Shown here: one piece after another, positions 43,340-52,328 of the stretch | How positions within the stretch are numbered: position 1 is the first letter of the stretch | Layout of the letters: every line of letters starts with the position of its first letter | DNA from: CAZXEJ01 sp964639895 | Lineage (GTDB): Bacteria > Desulfobacterota_D > UBA1144 > Nemesobacterales > JADFKM01 | Length of the DNA stretch: 64,000 bases | Reading direction: 5' to 3' | Assembly (NCBI GenBank): GCA_964639895.1 | Contig: CAZXEJ010000003.1 | Location: 1 to 64,000 of the forward strand | Notes under the pieces: generated by a model | Told to the model about the DNA's origin: nothing | Seen by the model: the letters and a program-made list of their open reading frames with translations, nothing else | Databases searched by the model: none | Program-made: the position numbers and the translations under genes

Positions 43340-43837
43340 ATGCCTGTTCGAAAGATCGTTCTCTATCCCCACCCCATGCTCAGGGCCAAGTGCACGCCGG
43401 TAGAAGTGCTCGACGGTAAGATGCGCTCGCTCATAGGGGACATGGTCGATACGATGTACCACCACCCGGGTTGCGTGGGGTTGGCGGCCCCACAGATAGG
43501 GGTGCCGCGCAGGGTGTTCGTGATCGACGTCTCGCGCAAGCAGGGTGCCAAGGGGAACCACGGCCTGGTGGTGCTGGTCAACCCGACCATAGTGCGGGCC
43601 GAGGGCTCCAAGATCGGCAGGGAAGGGTGCCTCAGCATCCCCGAGTTCCTGGGCGACGTAATGCGGGCAAGACGCGTGGTCGTCGAGGGGTGGGACGCCG
43701 AGGGCAGGGAGGTGAGCGTGGCCGCCAAGGGGCTCGAGGCGGTGGCCGTGCAACATGAAATGGATCACCTGAATGGTATACTGTTTATCGACAAGCTCTC
43801 TTCGCTGGGAAGGGGACTCATCAGGAGAAAGCGTTGA
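43340..43837 (+). CDS. def: Peptide deformylase
   Basis: 165 aa metalloenzyme removing the N-formyl group from nascent proteins. All three motifs are present: GxGLAAPQ as CVGLAAPQIG, EGCLSIPEF (metal Cys) and QHEMDHLNGILF (metal His pair and catalytic Glu). I chose the ATG at 43340 (MPVRKIVLYPHPML), the usual N-terminus. A GGGGGAGG site sits farther upstream, abutting a TTG at 43313 that would add nine residues, so the start is not certain. Confidence 0.95.
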   Translation: MPVRKIVLYPHPMLRAKCTPVEVLDGKMRSLIGDMVDTMYHHPGCVGLAAPQIGVPRRVFVIDVSRKQGAKGNHGLVVLVNPTIVRAEGSKIGREGCLSIPEFLGDVMRARRVVVEGWDAEGREVSVAAKGLEAVAVQHEMDHLNGILFIDKLSSLGRGLIRRKR

Positions 43838-43925
43838 CGTCGTAGCAGGGGACGGTTTCGCCCGGCGGGTGGCATGCCCACCGTGTCGGCGGGACCGCCA
43901 TTGAGGCTGTCGGGAGGATGGGTGA

Positions 43926-44759
43926 ATGGGAAGAATGAGGCTTTTCCTTGGGGTAGTGGGGTCCGTCTTGGCCGTATCGTTCCTTGCGTTCAATGTGGGT
44001 TGTTCATCACACGGCAAGGTGGTGACAGGACAGAGCGCCGAGCAGCTCTACGCCTCGGCCATGAAGGAGCTCAACAAGAAGGGGGGGTTCCCCTACGTCT
44101 TCCGGGGACCCGACTACGACAAGGCATTAAATCGGCTGAAGGAGATCCAGGTCCGCCACTCGTTCAGCCCCTATGCCCCCCTGGCCGAGCTCAGGATTGC
44201 CGACCTGTACTTCAAGAAGGGGGAGTACGACCAAGCGGCCGTCGAGTACGAACAGTTCATCAAGCGGCACCCCGGACACATGGAGACCCCTTACGCCATG
44301 TACCGGCTGGCGCTCTCCTACTACAAGCAAAAGCGCTCCATCGACAGGGACCCTACGACGTTGCGTGAGGCCGAGAAGTGGTTCCGTCGATATATCTCCC
44401 GCTATCCCTCGTCCCAATACGTGCCCCAGGCTCGCAAGCTCTTGGCCAAGACACGCTCGCTGCTGGCCAAGCGCGAAATATACATAGGCGACTACTACAA
44501 CAAGAGGCACAACTACCATGCATGCGCCGCCCGCTACCGGAAGGTGGTAGACGAGTTCTACGACACGCCCGTGCTCGAAGACGCGCTCTTCAAGCTGGGC
44601 GAGTCCTACTACAGGATGGGCCAGTACGAGAGCGCCCGACGGGCGCTCGTAGAGATGCTCGACCTCTATCCTGACGGCGATCGCCGCAAGGATGCAAAGA
44701 AGTTGCTCTCAAGGATAGACGAGCGCCTCCGTCACGCCGCCCGCGAAGAGGAACAATGA
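43926..44759 (+). CDS. bamD: BamD-like outer-membrane assembly lipoprotein
   Basis: 277 aa. Lipoprotein signal peptide ending at a Cys near residue 26 (LAFNVGCSS), then TPR-like helical pairs (AELRIADLYFKKGEYDQAAVEYEQFIKRHPGH, YAMYRLALSYYKQ, KWFRRYISRYPSSQYVPQAR, FKLGESYYRMGQYESARRALVEMLDLYPD). Length and repeat spacing match BamD/YfiO, the essential Bam-complex lipoprotein for beta-barrel insertion. GGAGG lies 8 bases before the ATG. It overlaps the next gene by ATGA. Confidence 0.9.
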   Translation: MGRMRLFLGVVGSVLAVSFLAFNVGCSSHGKVVTGQSAEQLYASAMKELNKKGGFPYVFRGPDYDKALNRLKEIQVRHSFSPYAPLAELRIADLYFKKGEYDQAAVEYEQFIKRHPGHMETPYAMYRLALSYYKQKRSIDRDPTTLREAEKWFRRYISRYPSSQYVPQARKLLAKTRSLLAKREIYIGDYYNKRHNYHACAARYRKVVDEFYDTPVLEDALFKLGESYYRMGQYESARRALVEMLDLYPDGDRRKDAKKLLSRIDERLRHAAREEEQ

Positions 44760-45217
44760 AACCTTCTCTTGCCCTGGCCACCCTATTGCTGCTCTTCGTC
44801 TTCGTCTCGTGTGGAGACTCGGCAGAGCGGGCGGTCGTCGGCGTGCTGGACGCAAGGGAGAAAGCGTTCGAGACGCGGGACGTCTCGCTCTACCGCTCCC
44901 TCATCGACCCCGACTACAAGGTGCGCAGGAAGGGCAAGGTGGAAGGGGCCGAGGATGTGATCAGGCGGTTCCAGGGGGTGATGGCCTTCTTCGACCACAT
45001 AAGCGTCGACTACAGCGACCGCGTCGTCACGATTGAAGGACGGCGGGCGCGCGTCGTACAGCGGGCGCACGTTAGCGTCTCCATGTACGAGGAGGGGATA
45101 AAGAGCAGCTTCAAGGTTCGTGAGGTACTTGAACTGCGCAACGTGGACGGCCGATGGTACATATCGCGCGAGGCGCCCAGGGATCTGGCCGAGGGGTTCG
45201 TCTTCGGCGACATGTAG
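44756..45217 (+). CDS. Small lipoprotein with NTF2/SnoaL-like fold
   Basis: 153 aa. Lipobox FVFVSC with Cys at about residue 19. The rest fits an NTF2-like cone (DAREKAFETRDVSLYRSLIDPDYKV, ISVDYSDRVVTIEGRRARV, VREVLELRNVDGRWYISRE), resembling DUF4440/SnoaL-type proteins. It is translationally coupled to the BamD-like gene, so it may support envelope assembly, but no specific function is known. Confidence 0.8.
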   Translation: MKPSLALATLLLLFVFVSCGDSAERAVVGVLDAREKAFETRDVSLYRSLIDPDYKVRRKGKVEGAEDVIRRFQGVMAFFDHISVDYSDRVVTIEGRRARVVQRAHVSVSMYEEGIKSSFKVREVLELRNVDGRWYISREAPRDLAEGFVFGDM

Positions 45218-45401
45218 GGGTAGGGGTGTGTTGCGAGATAGCGCGTGGGGGGGTGGAGCGGCGGCCTCTGCGTGCGGCCGGAGCCGCTCACCAGTGTACA
45301 TCCCCTTTCTCGGGGCGATGGCGTGCTCGGCTCCTTTTCGGTGTCGGTGCTGCTCGTCGGGGGATGAGCCGTGCGGCTTAGGTGCTGCGGTGGGCGCGGG
45401 C

Positions 45402-45764
45402 TCAGGTGTTGAACTTCTTCTCCATCTCCTCTTGTTCTTCTTTACAGTTTATGCAGAGCGTCGCCTCCGGTCTCGCCTTCAACCTCTCGCGTGAGATGGG
45501 TTCGCCGCATTCCTCGCACTCGCCGTAGGTGCCCTCCTTGATCTTGTTGAGAGCAGTGAGGATCTTCTGGATCAGTTTACGCTCACGGTCGCGCTTGCGT
45601 AGTTCGATGCTCTTACTCGATTCCGAGAGGGCCCGGTCTACAGGGTCTGCGAAGCTGTCAGTGCTCCTGCTCAACTCCTCGATGGTCTTGCCCGCCGTGC
45701 CGAGCAGTGATTGGAGCTTTGAGTAGAGCAACTCCCTGTAGTATTCGACTTCGTTCGGCTCCAT
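45402..45764 (-). CDS. dksA: DksA/TraR-family zinc-finger protein
   Basis: 120 aa. An N-terminal coiled coil (EYYRELLYSKLQSLLG...ELSRSTD, VDRALSESSKSIELRKRDRERKLIQKI) and the C-terminal four-Cys zinc finger CEECGEPI...CINCKEE. DksA binds RNA polymerase through its secondary channel and works with ppGpp. Start at the ATG 45764. A likely promoter (minus-strand TTCACC at 45803-45798, 18 bases, TATACT at 45779-45774) would put the mRNA start within a few bases of the ATG, suggesting a leaderless transcript. Confidence 0.93.
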   Translation of the reverse strand: MEPNEVEYYRELLYSKLQSLLGTAGKTIEELSRSTDSFADPVDRALSESSKSIELRKRDRERKLIQKILTALNKIKEGTYGECEECGEPISRERLKARPEATLCINCKEEQEEMEKKFNT

Positions 45765-45873
45765 AATTTGGACAGTATACCACACACCGCCCGCGCTGGT
45801 GAACGTCCCCCCCCGCCGCAGCCGCCGCTCTCTCGGGGCGTCTGAGTCCGTCTCTCCCTAGTGCGTCGGTGCC

Positions 45874-46755
45874 TCAGCGAACAATGAGGTAGATGCCGAG
45901 CAGAATAAGCCCCCCGCCCGCAGCCGTGCCGGCATCGAGCCGCGAGCCCAGCTGGAGGGAATCGAACAGCAGGCCGCAGACGGGAACGAGCATCACAGAG
46001 AAGGCCAGCGTATGGGTGTTGAGGCGGTGGAGGAGGTGGAACCATATGGCGAAGTTGACCGTGGAGGCGATGATACCCGTAAAGAGAAGGGTGAATAATG
46101 AGACGGGCGTTACCTGGACGTGTAGGAGGCTTCCTTCAAGCAGCCACGTTATGAGGGCCAGCCCCGCCGTTCCGATGAGGAGCTGCAGTCCGTTTGCCGT
46201 GAGCGGGTCCTCTCCCTTCATACGCACCTTGCTCACCAGGTTGGCGAGCGCCCACGAGAGTGCCGCACACACGATCATCGTCTCGCCGAACAGCATCCTC
46301 GGGTTCTGGTGGATGAGCGTGTCCCACCCCATTATGGAGAGCAGTCCCACGGCCCCGCTCGCTATGCCGAGCCATTGAACCCCACGCAGCTTCTCACCCA
46401 GCAGGAAGTGGGTCAGCAGGCTTGTCCATATGGGCATCGTGTATAGGAGTACGGCCGTCTTGCCTGCCGTGACGAATCTCAGCCCGTAGAGGACGAACCC
46501 GAACAGGCCCGTCGTCTGCAGCAGCCCGAAGAGGATGTAGTCGGGCCACTTGCGTAGGGGAGGTGGGGCGAGGCGCCTGGCCACGAGCAGGGGTACCATG
46601 GCCACTCCCCCGATGAGGCAACGCCACGTGGCGAAGGTGAAGGAGCTCATGTAGCCGATGCCCACCTTCATCATCACCCAGGAGTAGCCCCAGGTGACTA
46701 CGGTGAACACGAGCAATATCACGTCCCGGCCGGCCGGGTGGTTGCGGGTCTCCAT
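45874..46755 (-). CDS. EamA/DMT-superfamily transporter
   Basis: 293 aa inner-membrane protein with ten predicted TM helices in two EamA repeats (VTWGYSWVMMKVGIGYMSSFTFATWR in the first; LSWALANLVSKVRM in the second). Length and the conserved W-x-x-x-x-x-K pattern of TM1 fit the drug/metabolite exporter family. The substrate is unknown. Single gene in front of dksA on the same strand. Confidence 0.9.
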   Translation of the reverse strand: METRNHPAGRDVILLVFTVVTWGYSWVMMKVGIGYMSSFTFATWRCLIGGVAMVPLLVARRLAPPPLRKWPDYILFGLLQTTGLFGFVLYGLRFVTAGKTAVLLYTMPIWTSLLTHFLLGEKLRGVQWLGIASGAVGLLSIMGWDTLIHQNPRMLFGETMIVCAALSWALANLVSKVRMKGEDPLTANGLQLLIGTAGLALITWLLEGSLLHVQVTPVSLFTLLFTGIIASTVNFAIWFHLLHRLNTHTLAFSVMLVPVCGLLFDSLQLGSRLDAGTAAGGGLILLGIYLIVR

Positions 46756-47265
46756 GAGAGGGCGTTTCCGACGGGTTGGCTTGGTCTGTGAATGGTACTG
46801 GTGGAGAGGTCCGTGTCAAGGGGTGGGCGGTCCCGCTCCGTTCGGCCGACGACGGTCGAATGGTGGATTGGTGGAGTCGGCGTGGGCGGTCGGTCGGGAG
46901 GCTGGGGCGTTCGAGGGGGACGAGCGGCCACGGGCGCCTGGCTCGCCCAAACAGCGGGATGATCGTGTGGACGCGTCCCGGAGCGGCCGTCGGTGCTGAA
47001 TGAGCACCTCCACGGGAGTGTCAGAGGATATGGGTGGGGGCGCGATCGTCCGTCGGTCCTGCGTGGTACGTCAGCTCGTGACGGGTCGTGGAGCCCTCCC
47101 TCGGGCGAATGCGGCTCGTGCCGTCGTCACCTTGCCGCCTGGGGCGATGGAGTCGGGATTAGAAGGACGGTATCCGCCGCGCTCCCGGTCCATCCTTATG
47201 GGGCGACGGTTCATCGGCACACTCTGCATGCCGCCGACGCCGCGGACGTGGTAGAGGGAGTGGAG
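46756..47265. other. Non-coding gap downstream of hemC
   Basis: About 510 bases between the EamA gene and the hemC stop. GC-rich, with no credible ORF, RNA or terminator. Confidence 0.4.
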
Positions 47266-48207
47266 CTACGTGTCGGAATAGATCTGGCGCAGTATGTCCC
47301 CGCCGCCGCGCTCGAGTACGCCCTCGGCGGCCCGCCGGGCCACGCCCACATGCTCTGCGGCCGGCCCTGAGGCCTCCTCCCTCGCAATCCTTGCGCCGTC
47401 GGTAGTTGCAACGAGTCCCCTCACGGCTATCGTATCGCCCCCGTCCTCGAGCGTAGCCAGGCATCCCACCGGCGCCTGGCACCCCCCTCCTACCCGTTTC
47501 AGGAAGGCCCGTTCGGCCTGGGCCACGACGAGAGTGGGCCGGTCGCATATGGCCGCCGCTATGCGCGCCGCCGTCTCGTCGTCCTCTCTTCCCTCCAGCG
47601 CCACGATTCCCTGGCCCGGTGCCGGAAGCATGAGGTCGGGATCAAGCACCTCGGTCGCCGCACTCTCGAGGCCCATCCGTTCCAGGCCCGCATAGGCAAG
47701 CACGACGGCGTCGAGCCCTTCGGTCTCAAGCTTCCGCAGCCGTGTGTCGACGTTGCCCCGCACGGGTACGACCTCGATGTCCGGGCGTAGGTGGAGGAGC
47801 TGGGCCGTCCGGCGCGTACTGCTCGTACCCACGCGTGCGCTGGGTGGAAGCGAGGAAAGCGTGCGCCCGCCCCTTGCGCACAGGGCGTCGAGGGGGCTTT
47901 GTCGTGCCAGCACCCCTGTTAGTGCGAGTCCGGGGGGCAGCTCGACCGGCATGTCCTTGAGGCTGTGGACGGCTATGTCAATGCGGCCATCGAGCAGAGC
48001 CTCTTCGATCTCCTTTACGAACACGCCCTTGCCGCCTATCTGGGCGAACGGGGCGTTCTGTATCCTGTCGCCCGTGGTGCGTATCTTGACGATGGAGGGA
48101 GCAACGTCGGGGAACGCCGACGATATGAGGGCGGAGACGCGTTCGGCCTGCCAGAGGGCAAGGCGACTGCCGCGCGTGCCTATCCTAAAGCTGCGCTTCC
48201 TGGTCAT
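47266..48207 (-). CDS. hemC: Hydroxymethylbilane synthase (porphobilinogen deaminase)
   Basis: 313 aa tetrapyrrole enzyme joining four porphobilinogens. N-terminal RIGTRGSRLALWQAERV, catalytic-site GGKGVFVKEIEEALLDGRIDIAVHSLKDMP and the dipyrromethane-cofactor Cys in GGGCQAPVG are all present. The start overlaps the end of hemA by 23 bases, a common hemAC arrangement. Normal length. Confidence 0.96.
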   Translation of the reverse strand: MTRKRSFRIGTRGSRLALWQAERVSALISSAFPDVAPSIVKIRTTGDRIQNAPFAQIGGKGVFVKEIEEALLDGRIDIAVHSLKDMPVELPPGLALTGVLARQSPLDALCARGGRTLSSLPPSARVGTSSTRRTAQLLHLRPDIEVVPVRGNVDTRLRKLETEGLDAVVLAYAGLERMGLESAATEVLDPDLMLPAPGQGIVALEGREDDETAARIAAAICDRPTLVVAQAERAFLKRVGGGCQAPVGCLATLEDGGDTIAVRGLVATTDGARIAREEASGPAAEHVGVARRAAEGVLERGGGDILRQIYSDT

Positions 48208-49495
48208 CGTCCTCGTCGAGCTCCAGCTTGCAGCCCAGGTCGAACAACTCCTTGAGGGTGTCGGAGTAGTGTGCTCCGAGCGACGTGGAGGCGGCGCGCT
48301 TCAGGTTGGTAAGGGGCGCGTGCAGTATCTTGCCCACTATGGCCGAAGCCATGTTGGCCACGACCTGGCGCTGCCTTTCTTCGAGCCCTCCGAGGCGGCG
48401 CAGCGCCTTCTCCACCTCCCTTTCCTTTATCTCTTCGACCCTCCGCCTCAGCGATATGATGACGGGCACCACCTTGAGCTCGTCCAGCCACTCCATGAAC
48501 CGCCTTCCGCCGAGGCTTACGATCTCCTCGGCCCTCTCGGCACGACGACGGCGCTCCTTGATGTTCTCTTCGGTCACCCCGCGCAGGTCGTCTATGTCGT
48601 AGAGGTAGATGTTTTCCATCTCCTCGACACGGGGGTCGATGTCGCGGGGGACGGCTATATCGATCATGAACATGGGCTCGTTGCGTCTCAGCTTGAGCGC
48701 CTCCTGCAGGTGGTGCTTGCGTATGATGAAGTCGCTCGATCCGGTGGCGCTTATGACGACATCCACGTGGCGCAGGAAGTAGGGCACCTCCTCCATCTTG
48801 ATGGGCCTGCCTCCGAGCTTGGCGGCCAGCGCGCGCGTGTTGCTCTCGGAGCGTCCGGCCACGACGATCTCCTTTATTCCGCTCGATATGAGGTGGCGTG
48901 CCGCAAGTTCACCCATCTCGCCCGTACCGATGAGCAGAGTCGTGCGCTTGAAGAGGTCGTCGAATATGCGTTTTGCGAGCTCGACGGCGGCGTAGCTGAC
49001 CGAGATGGCCTGGGCACCTATGTTGGTCTCGTGCCTTACGCGCTTGGCCACCGAGAACGAGTAGTGGAACAGCCGGTTCAGTATAAGACTGGTCGTCCCC
49101 GCGTCGTGGGCCGCCCGGTAGGCTTGTTTGACCTGGCCCAGGATCTGCGGCTCGCCGACGACCATGGAGTCGAGGCTGCACGCCACCCGCAGCAGGTGTA
49201 TCACGGCGTCCTCGCCGTGGAGTCTGTAGACGTAGGGGTCGATGTCGGCCCGGGGGGTGCCGTGGAATTCCGAGAGGAACGACACGACCGTCTCCGTGCA
49301 GGCCTCCGCGTCTTCGGTGACGGCGTAGACCTCGACGCGGTTGCAGGTGGAGAGGATCACGCACTCGTCGACCTGCTCACGGCCGTGGAGAAGGCTTAAG
49401 GCGTGGGGCAGCTCCTTCTTGTCGAAGGAGAGCCTTTCCCTTACTTCGACGGGGGTGTTGGTGTGGCTCAGACCGACGAGGACTATATTCGTCAT
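48185..49495 (-). CDS. hemA: Glutamyl-tRNA reductase
   Basis: 436 aa first enzyme of the C5 heme pathway, reducing Glu-tRNA to glutamate-1-semialdehyde. The substrate motif VGLSHTNTPVEVRERL, the catalytic Cys in ILSTCNRVEVYAV, the NADPH fold (LIGTGEMGELAARHL) and the C-terminal dimerisation domain are present. Start at the ATG 49495 (MTNIVLVGLSHTNTP), not the longer open frame. Feeds hemC directly downstream. The ccsA gene often found upstream is absent. Confidence 0.96.
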   Translation of the reverse strand: MTNIVLVGLSHTNTPVEVRERLSFDKKELPHALSLLHGREQVDECVILSTCNRVEVYAVTEDAEACTETVVSFLSEFHGTPRADIDPYVYRLHGEDAVIHLLRVACSLDSMVVGEPQILGQVKQAYRAAHDAGTTSLILNRLFHYSFSVAKRVRHETNIGAQAISVSYAAVELAKRIFDDLFKRTTLLIGTGEMGELAARHLISSGIKEIVVAGRSESNTRALAAKLGGRPIKMEEVPYFLRHVDVVISATGSSDFIIRKHHLQEALKLRRNEPMFMIDIAVPRDIDPRVEEMENIYLYDIDDLRGVTEENIKERRRRAERAEEIVSLGGRRFMEWLDELKVVPVIISLRRRVEEIKEREVEKALRRLGGLEERQRQVVANMASAIVGKILHAPLTNLKRAASTSLGAHYSDTLKELFDLGCKLELDEDDDQEAQL

Positions 49496-49572
49496 ATCGC
49501 TCACCCCGCCCTCCACGGCGGCGGAGGCCTCGGGACTAAATATTATCATCCCGCCGCGGTGTTGTTAATGCC

Positions 49573-50319
49573 CTACCTGCGCTTGCGCCTTATCTCCCAT
49601 GCGCGCATGCCGTCGTTCCAGAACCTCTCCTCCCTCCACGGGTCCCCTCTCATGTGGTAGCCGCGGCTCTCCCAAAAGCCGGCCCTTTCCTCATCCATAA
49701 GTTCGATGCCGCAGACGTATTTGGCGCTCTTCCACGCGTAGAGCCGAGGCACGATCAGGCGCAGCGGCCATCCGTGCTCCGGGGCGAGCGGGCGGCCGTC
49801 GAGCATGTGGGCGAACAGGCAGTCTTCGGCGAGGAAGTCCTCGAGCCTGAGATTGGTGGAGTAGCCATCCAGGCAGTGCACCATCACGTACCGGGCCCCC
49901 TCCCTTGGACGTACGAGCCCGTAGACGGCCGACGTGGGTACGCCGCGCCAGTTGAGCGCCTGTTTAGACCAGCCGGTCACGCAGTGGAAGTCGGCCACCA
50001 CCTCGACCTTGGGGAGCGATACGAACTCCTCCCACGTGAGCACCACGGGGCGTTCCACGTGGCCGGTGATGGTAAACCTGTATGCGTCGAGCCTTATGCG
50101 GGGTCTCGGTGCTATGTCGTAGACGGGGAACTTGCGTGTGAGGACCTGACCCGGAGGGACGCGCGGTTGACGCTCGAGCGTGGGACTTGCTATCTTCTTC
50201 ACCGCGGCTTCCTCGCTGCGGCCGGCCGGGGAGTGTACGACCGGCTCGTGCTCGTCGTCACCCGGCCCCGAGGCGGCGCGCTCTTGGCGTGCGATGACCC
50301 TAGGTCGCTTCCTCTCCAT
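49573..50319 (-). CDS. Molybdopterin-dependent oxidoreductase, sulfite-oxidase fold (YuiH-like)
   Basis: 248 aa. The sulfite-oxidase-type Moco domain spans about residues 75-235: YRFTITGHVERPVVLTWEEF, the Mo-ligand Cys in DFHCVTGWS, and RLIVPRLYAWKSAKYVCGIEL. No Tat signal is visible, so it is probably cytoplasmic, like YuiH-type proteins. An Arg/Glu-rich extension of about 65 residues precedes the domain. The substrate is unknown. No heme partner or Moco-synthesis gene is adjacent. Confidence 0.88.
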   Translation of the reverse strand: MERKRPRVIARQERAASGPGDDEHEPVVHSPAGRSEEAAVKKIASPTLERQPRVPPGQVLTRKFPVYDIAPRPRIRLDAYRFTITGHVERPVVLTWEEFVSLPKVEVVADFHCVTGWSKQALNWRGVPTSAVYGLVRPREGARYVMVHCLDGYSTNLRLEDFLAEDCLFAHMLDGRPLAPEHGWPLRLIVPRLYAWKSAKYVCGIELMDEERAGFWESRGYHMRGDPWREERFWNDGMRAWEIRRKRR

Positions 50320-50512
50320 ATTCTCCGTAGGTCCCCATCCCACTCCGTGGCGCCGAGGCGCACGACAAAAGCCGTCTAGTTCCACCCCGACTGCCTCCCC
50401 GCACCTCCCGCAGCGTTCAGCGCATCCGCCCTTGCTCCAGCCTCCGCTAGGCCTCCATGGTCTAGCCCGCGGGCACTCACGCGTCCCCCGCTCCACCGAT
50501 CCCCCCCGCCGC

Positions 50513-51232
50513 CTATTCGGCCGAGCCGAGGCCTCCACGCTGCGGCATCACCATCAACTCCTCGGTCATCGCTTCGGCCGGCTGGCGCGCCACGAACAGC
50601 ACCACTTCGGCGACCGTCGAGGGCTTCATCATCCACGACTTGTTCCAGTTTCCGTCCCCGATGCCCTCCCAGATGTCGGTGGCGGTGGGACCGGGAAGCA
50701 CCGAAGTCACCTTTATCCCCCGGCTGCGCAGCTCCTCGCGCAGCGAATTCGTAAACCCCAGCAGTCCCCACTTAGAAGCGCAGTAGGCCGTCCAGTTGGG
50801 AAAACCGAACTTCGATGCGTTAGAACCGATGTTGAAGATGTGGGAGCCGGCGCGCATGTAGGGGAGTGCGAACTTCGTCATGAGGAAGGGGCCCGTCAGG
50901 TTGACGCGCACCGTCTCGTTCCACTCTTCGACAGTGGTTTTCTCGAAAGGCTTCGATACGGCTATGCCGGCGTTGTTCACCAATACGTCGATGGTTCCCT
51001 TCAGTTTTGCCGCACGTTGGACGAACCCCTGCACGGCGGCGGGATCGCCTACGTCGCATGCCTCGAACAATCCCCGGCCCCCGCGCGATTCCACCTCTTC
51101 CCTCAGCGCAGCGACGCTGCGGTCGCTGCGCGTGCAACAGGCCACCACGGCACCCTCGTCGGCAAAGCGGATCGCAATCTCGCGTCCTATCCCCCTTCCG
51201 GCACCCGTTACGATTACCACCTTGTCCTTCAT
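50513..51232 (-). CDS. Short-chain dehydrogenase/reductase in the pterin operon
   Basis: 239 aa classical SDR: NAD(P) motif VIVTGAGRGIGREIA, NNAG (VLVNNAGIAV), catalytic Ser (IGSNASK) and YCASK. A FabG-like sequence alone does not reveal the substrate. The start overlaps the folE stop by four bases (ATGA), making it the last gene of a PTPS-PTPS-folE-SDR operon. This suggests reduction of a pterin side chain, as in sepiapterin reductase. Confidence 0.92.
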   Translation of the reverse strand: MKDKVVIVTGAGRGIGREIAIRFADEGAVVACCTRSDRSVAALREEVESRGGRGLFEACDVGDPAAVQGFVQRAAKLKGTIDVLVNNAGIAVSKPFEKTTVEEWNETVRVNLTGPFLMTKFALPYMRAGSHIFNIGSNASKFGFPNWTAYCASKWGLLGFTNSLREELRSRGIKVTSVLPGPTATDIWEGIGDGNWNKSWMMKPSTVAEVVLFVARQPAEAMTEELMVMPQRGGLGSAE

Positions 51233-51888
51233 AACGGCTTCTCGATGAGACTCAGGAACTCGCTCCTCGTGCGCTCGTCGCTCTTGAACACTCCCACCAT
51301 GGCGCTCGTCACCAGGTTGGCCTCGGCCTTCTTCACCCCGCGCATCGCCATGCAAAGGTGATAGCCCTGCGTGACCACCGCCACGCCGGCCGGGTGGAGC
51401 TGCTCGTTGAGGAAATCGGCTATCTGCTGCGTCATCCTCTCCTGAACCTGAAGGCGGCGTGCGAACACCTCGACGATGCGAGGGATCTTGCTCAACCCGA
51501 TTATCCTGCCGTTGGGCACATAGGCCACGTGGCACTTGCCGAAGAACGGCAGCAGATGGTGCTCGCACATGCTGTAGTACTCGATGTCTCTTACGACGAC
51601 CATCTCGTCGTACTTCTCTTCGAAGATCGCACCGTTTATGACGTCTCGGGGCTTCGTCCGGTAGCCGGCCGTTATCTCCTCGTACATGTGGCGTATCCTC
51701 TCCGGCGTTCCCAGGAGCCCCTTACGGTCGGGGTCTTCGCCTATCTCGCGCAGTATCACCCGTACGGCCTCTTCTATCGGGTGGGATCCGCCTGCGGCCC
51801 CGTGCGGAATGGCCTCCACCACCCCAGCCTTCGCGGCGGCCGCGGCCTCCATGCTCTTCTCTCTCGCCTCATCAGATCGCGACATCAT
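51229..51888 (-). CDS. folE: GTP cyclohydrolase I
   Basis: 219 aa FolE making 7,8-dihydroneopterin triphosphate from GTP. The zinc and active-site motifs are MCEHHLLPFFGKCHVAYVP and QGYHLCMAMRGVKK; GLLGTPERI and YSMCEHH regions are standard. Start at the ATG 51888, overlapping the stop of the upstream PTPS gene; GGAGGAGG precedes it. First committed step for folate and for the pterin made by this operon. Confidence 0.96.
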   Translation of the reverse strand: MMSRSDEAREKSMEAAAAAKAGVVEAIPHGAAGGSHPIEEAVRVILREIGEDPDRKGLLGTPERIRHMYEEITAGYRTKPRDVINGAIFEEKYDEMVVVRDIEYYSMCEHHLLPFFGKCHVAYVPNGRIIGLSKIPRIVEVFARRLQVQERMTQQIADFLNEQLHPAGVAVVTQGYHLCMAMRGVKKAEANLVTSAMVGVFKSDERTRSEFLSLIEKPL

Positions 51889-52328
51889 GCCTCCTCCGCT
51901 CGACGGCATTCGGTGTAGTATTCGAAGTAGTTGTTGGGCGTCTCCCACAGCGTGACGCGACAGAGCGCCGCGTTCGACGAGGACGCCACACGTGGGGCCA
52001 GGCGCTCCCAGAGGTAACGGGCTATGATCTCGCCCGATGCCCTGTGCTCGGTGAAATAAGGCACCTCGACATCAAGCCTCTTGTGGTCGAGTTCTTCGAG
52101 CACTTCGCCCACGATGCGGTCGAGTGTGTTGATATCAATAATCATACCCGTCTCGTCGTCTATCCGCCCGCACACGGTGACCTCGACCGTGTAGTCGTGG
52201 CCGTGGCCGCGTGGGTTGGTGCACTTGCCGAAGACGCGCCAGTTCTCCTCTTCGGTGTAGTCGGGGTTGTAGAGCCTGTGTCCGGCCGAGAAGCGGTAGA
52301 CGCGTGTGAGAGCGCAGTGTTCCTTCAT
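51885..52328 (-). CDS. queD: 6-pyruvoyltetrahydropterin synthase / QueD-like protein (copy 1)
   Basis: 147 aa. The zinc His appears in FSAGHRLYNP and the later CTNPRGHGHDYTVEV, and the catalytic Cys precedes it (VFGKC). MIIDINTLDRIV and LDHKRLD follow as expected. Retention of the Cys fits PTPS-II/QueD rather than PTPS-III. The product could be 6-carboxy-tetrahydropterin (queuosine) or 6-pyruvoyl-tetrahydropterin. ATGA overlaps on both sides place it firmly in the operon. Confidence 0.93.
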   Translation of the reverse strand: MKEHCALTRVYRFSAGHRLYNPDYTEEENWRVFGKCTNPRGHGHDYTVEVTVCGRIDDETGMIIDINTLDRIVGEVLEELDHKRLDVEVPYFTEHRASGEIIARYLWERLAPRVASSSNAALCRVTLWETPNNYFEYYTECRRAEEA

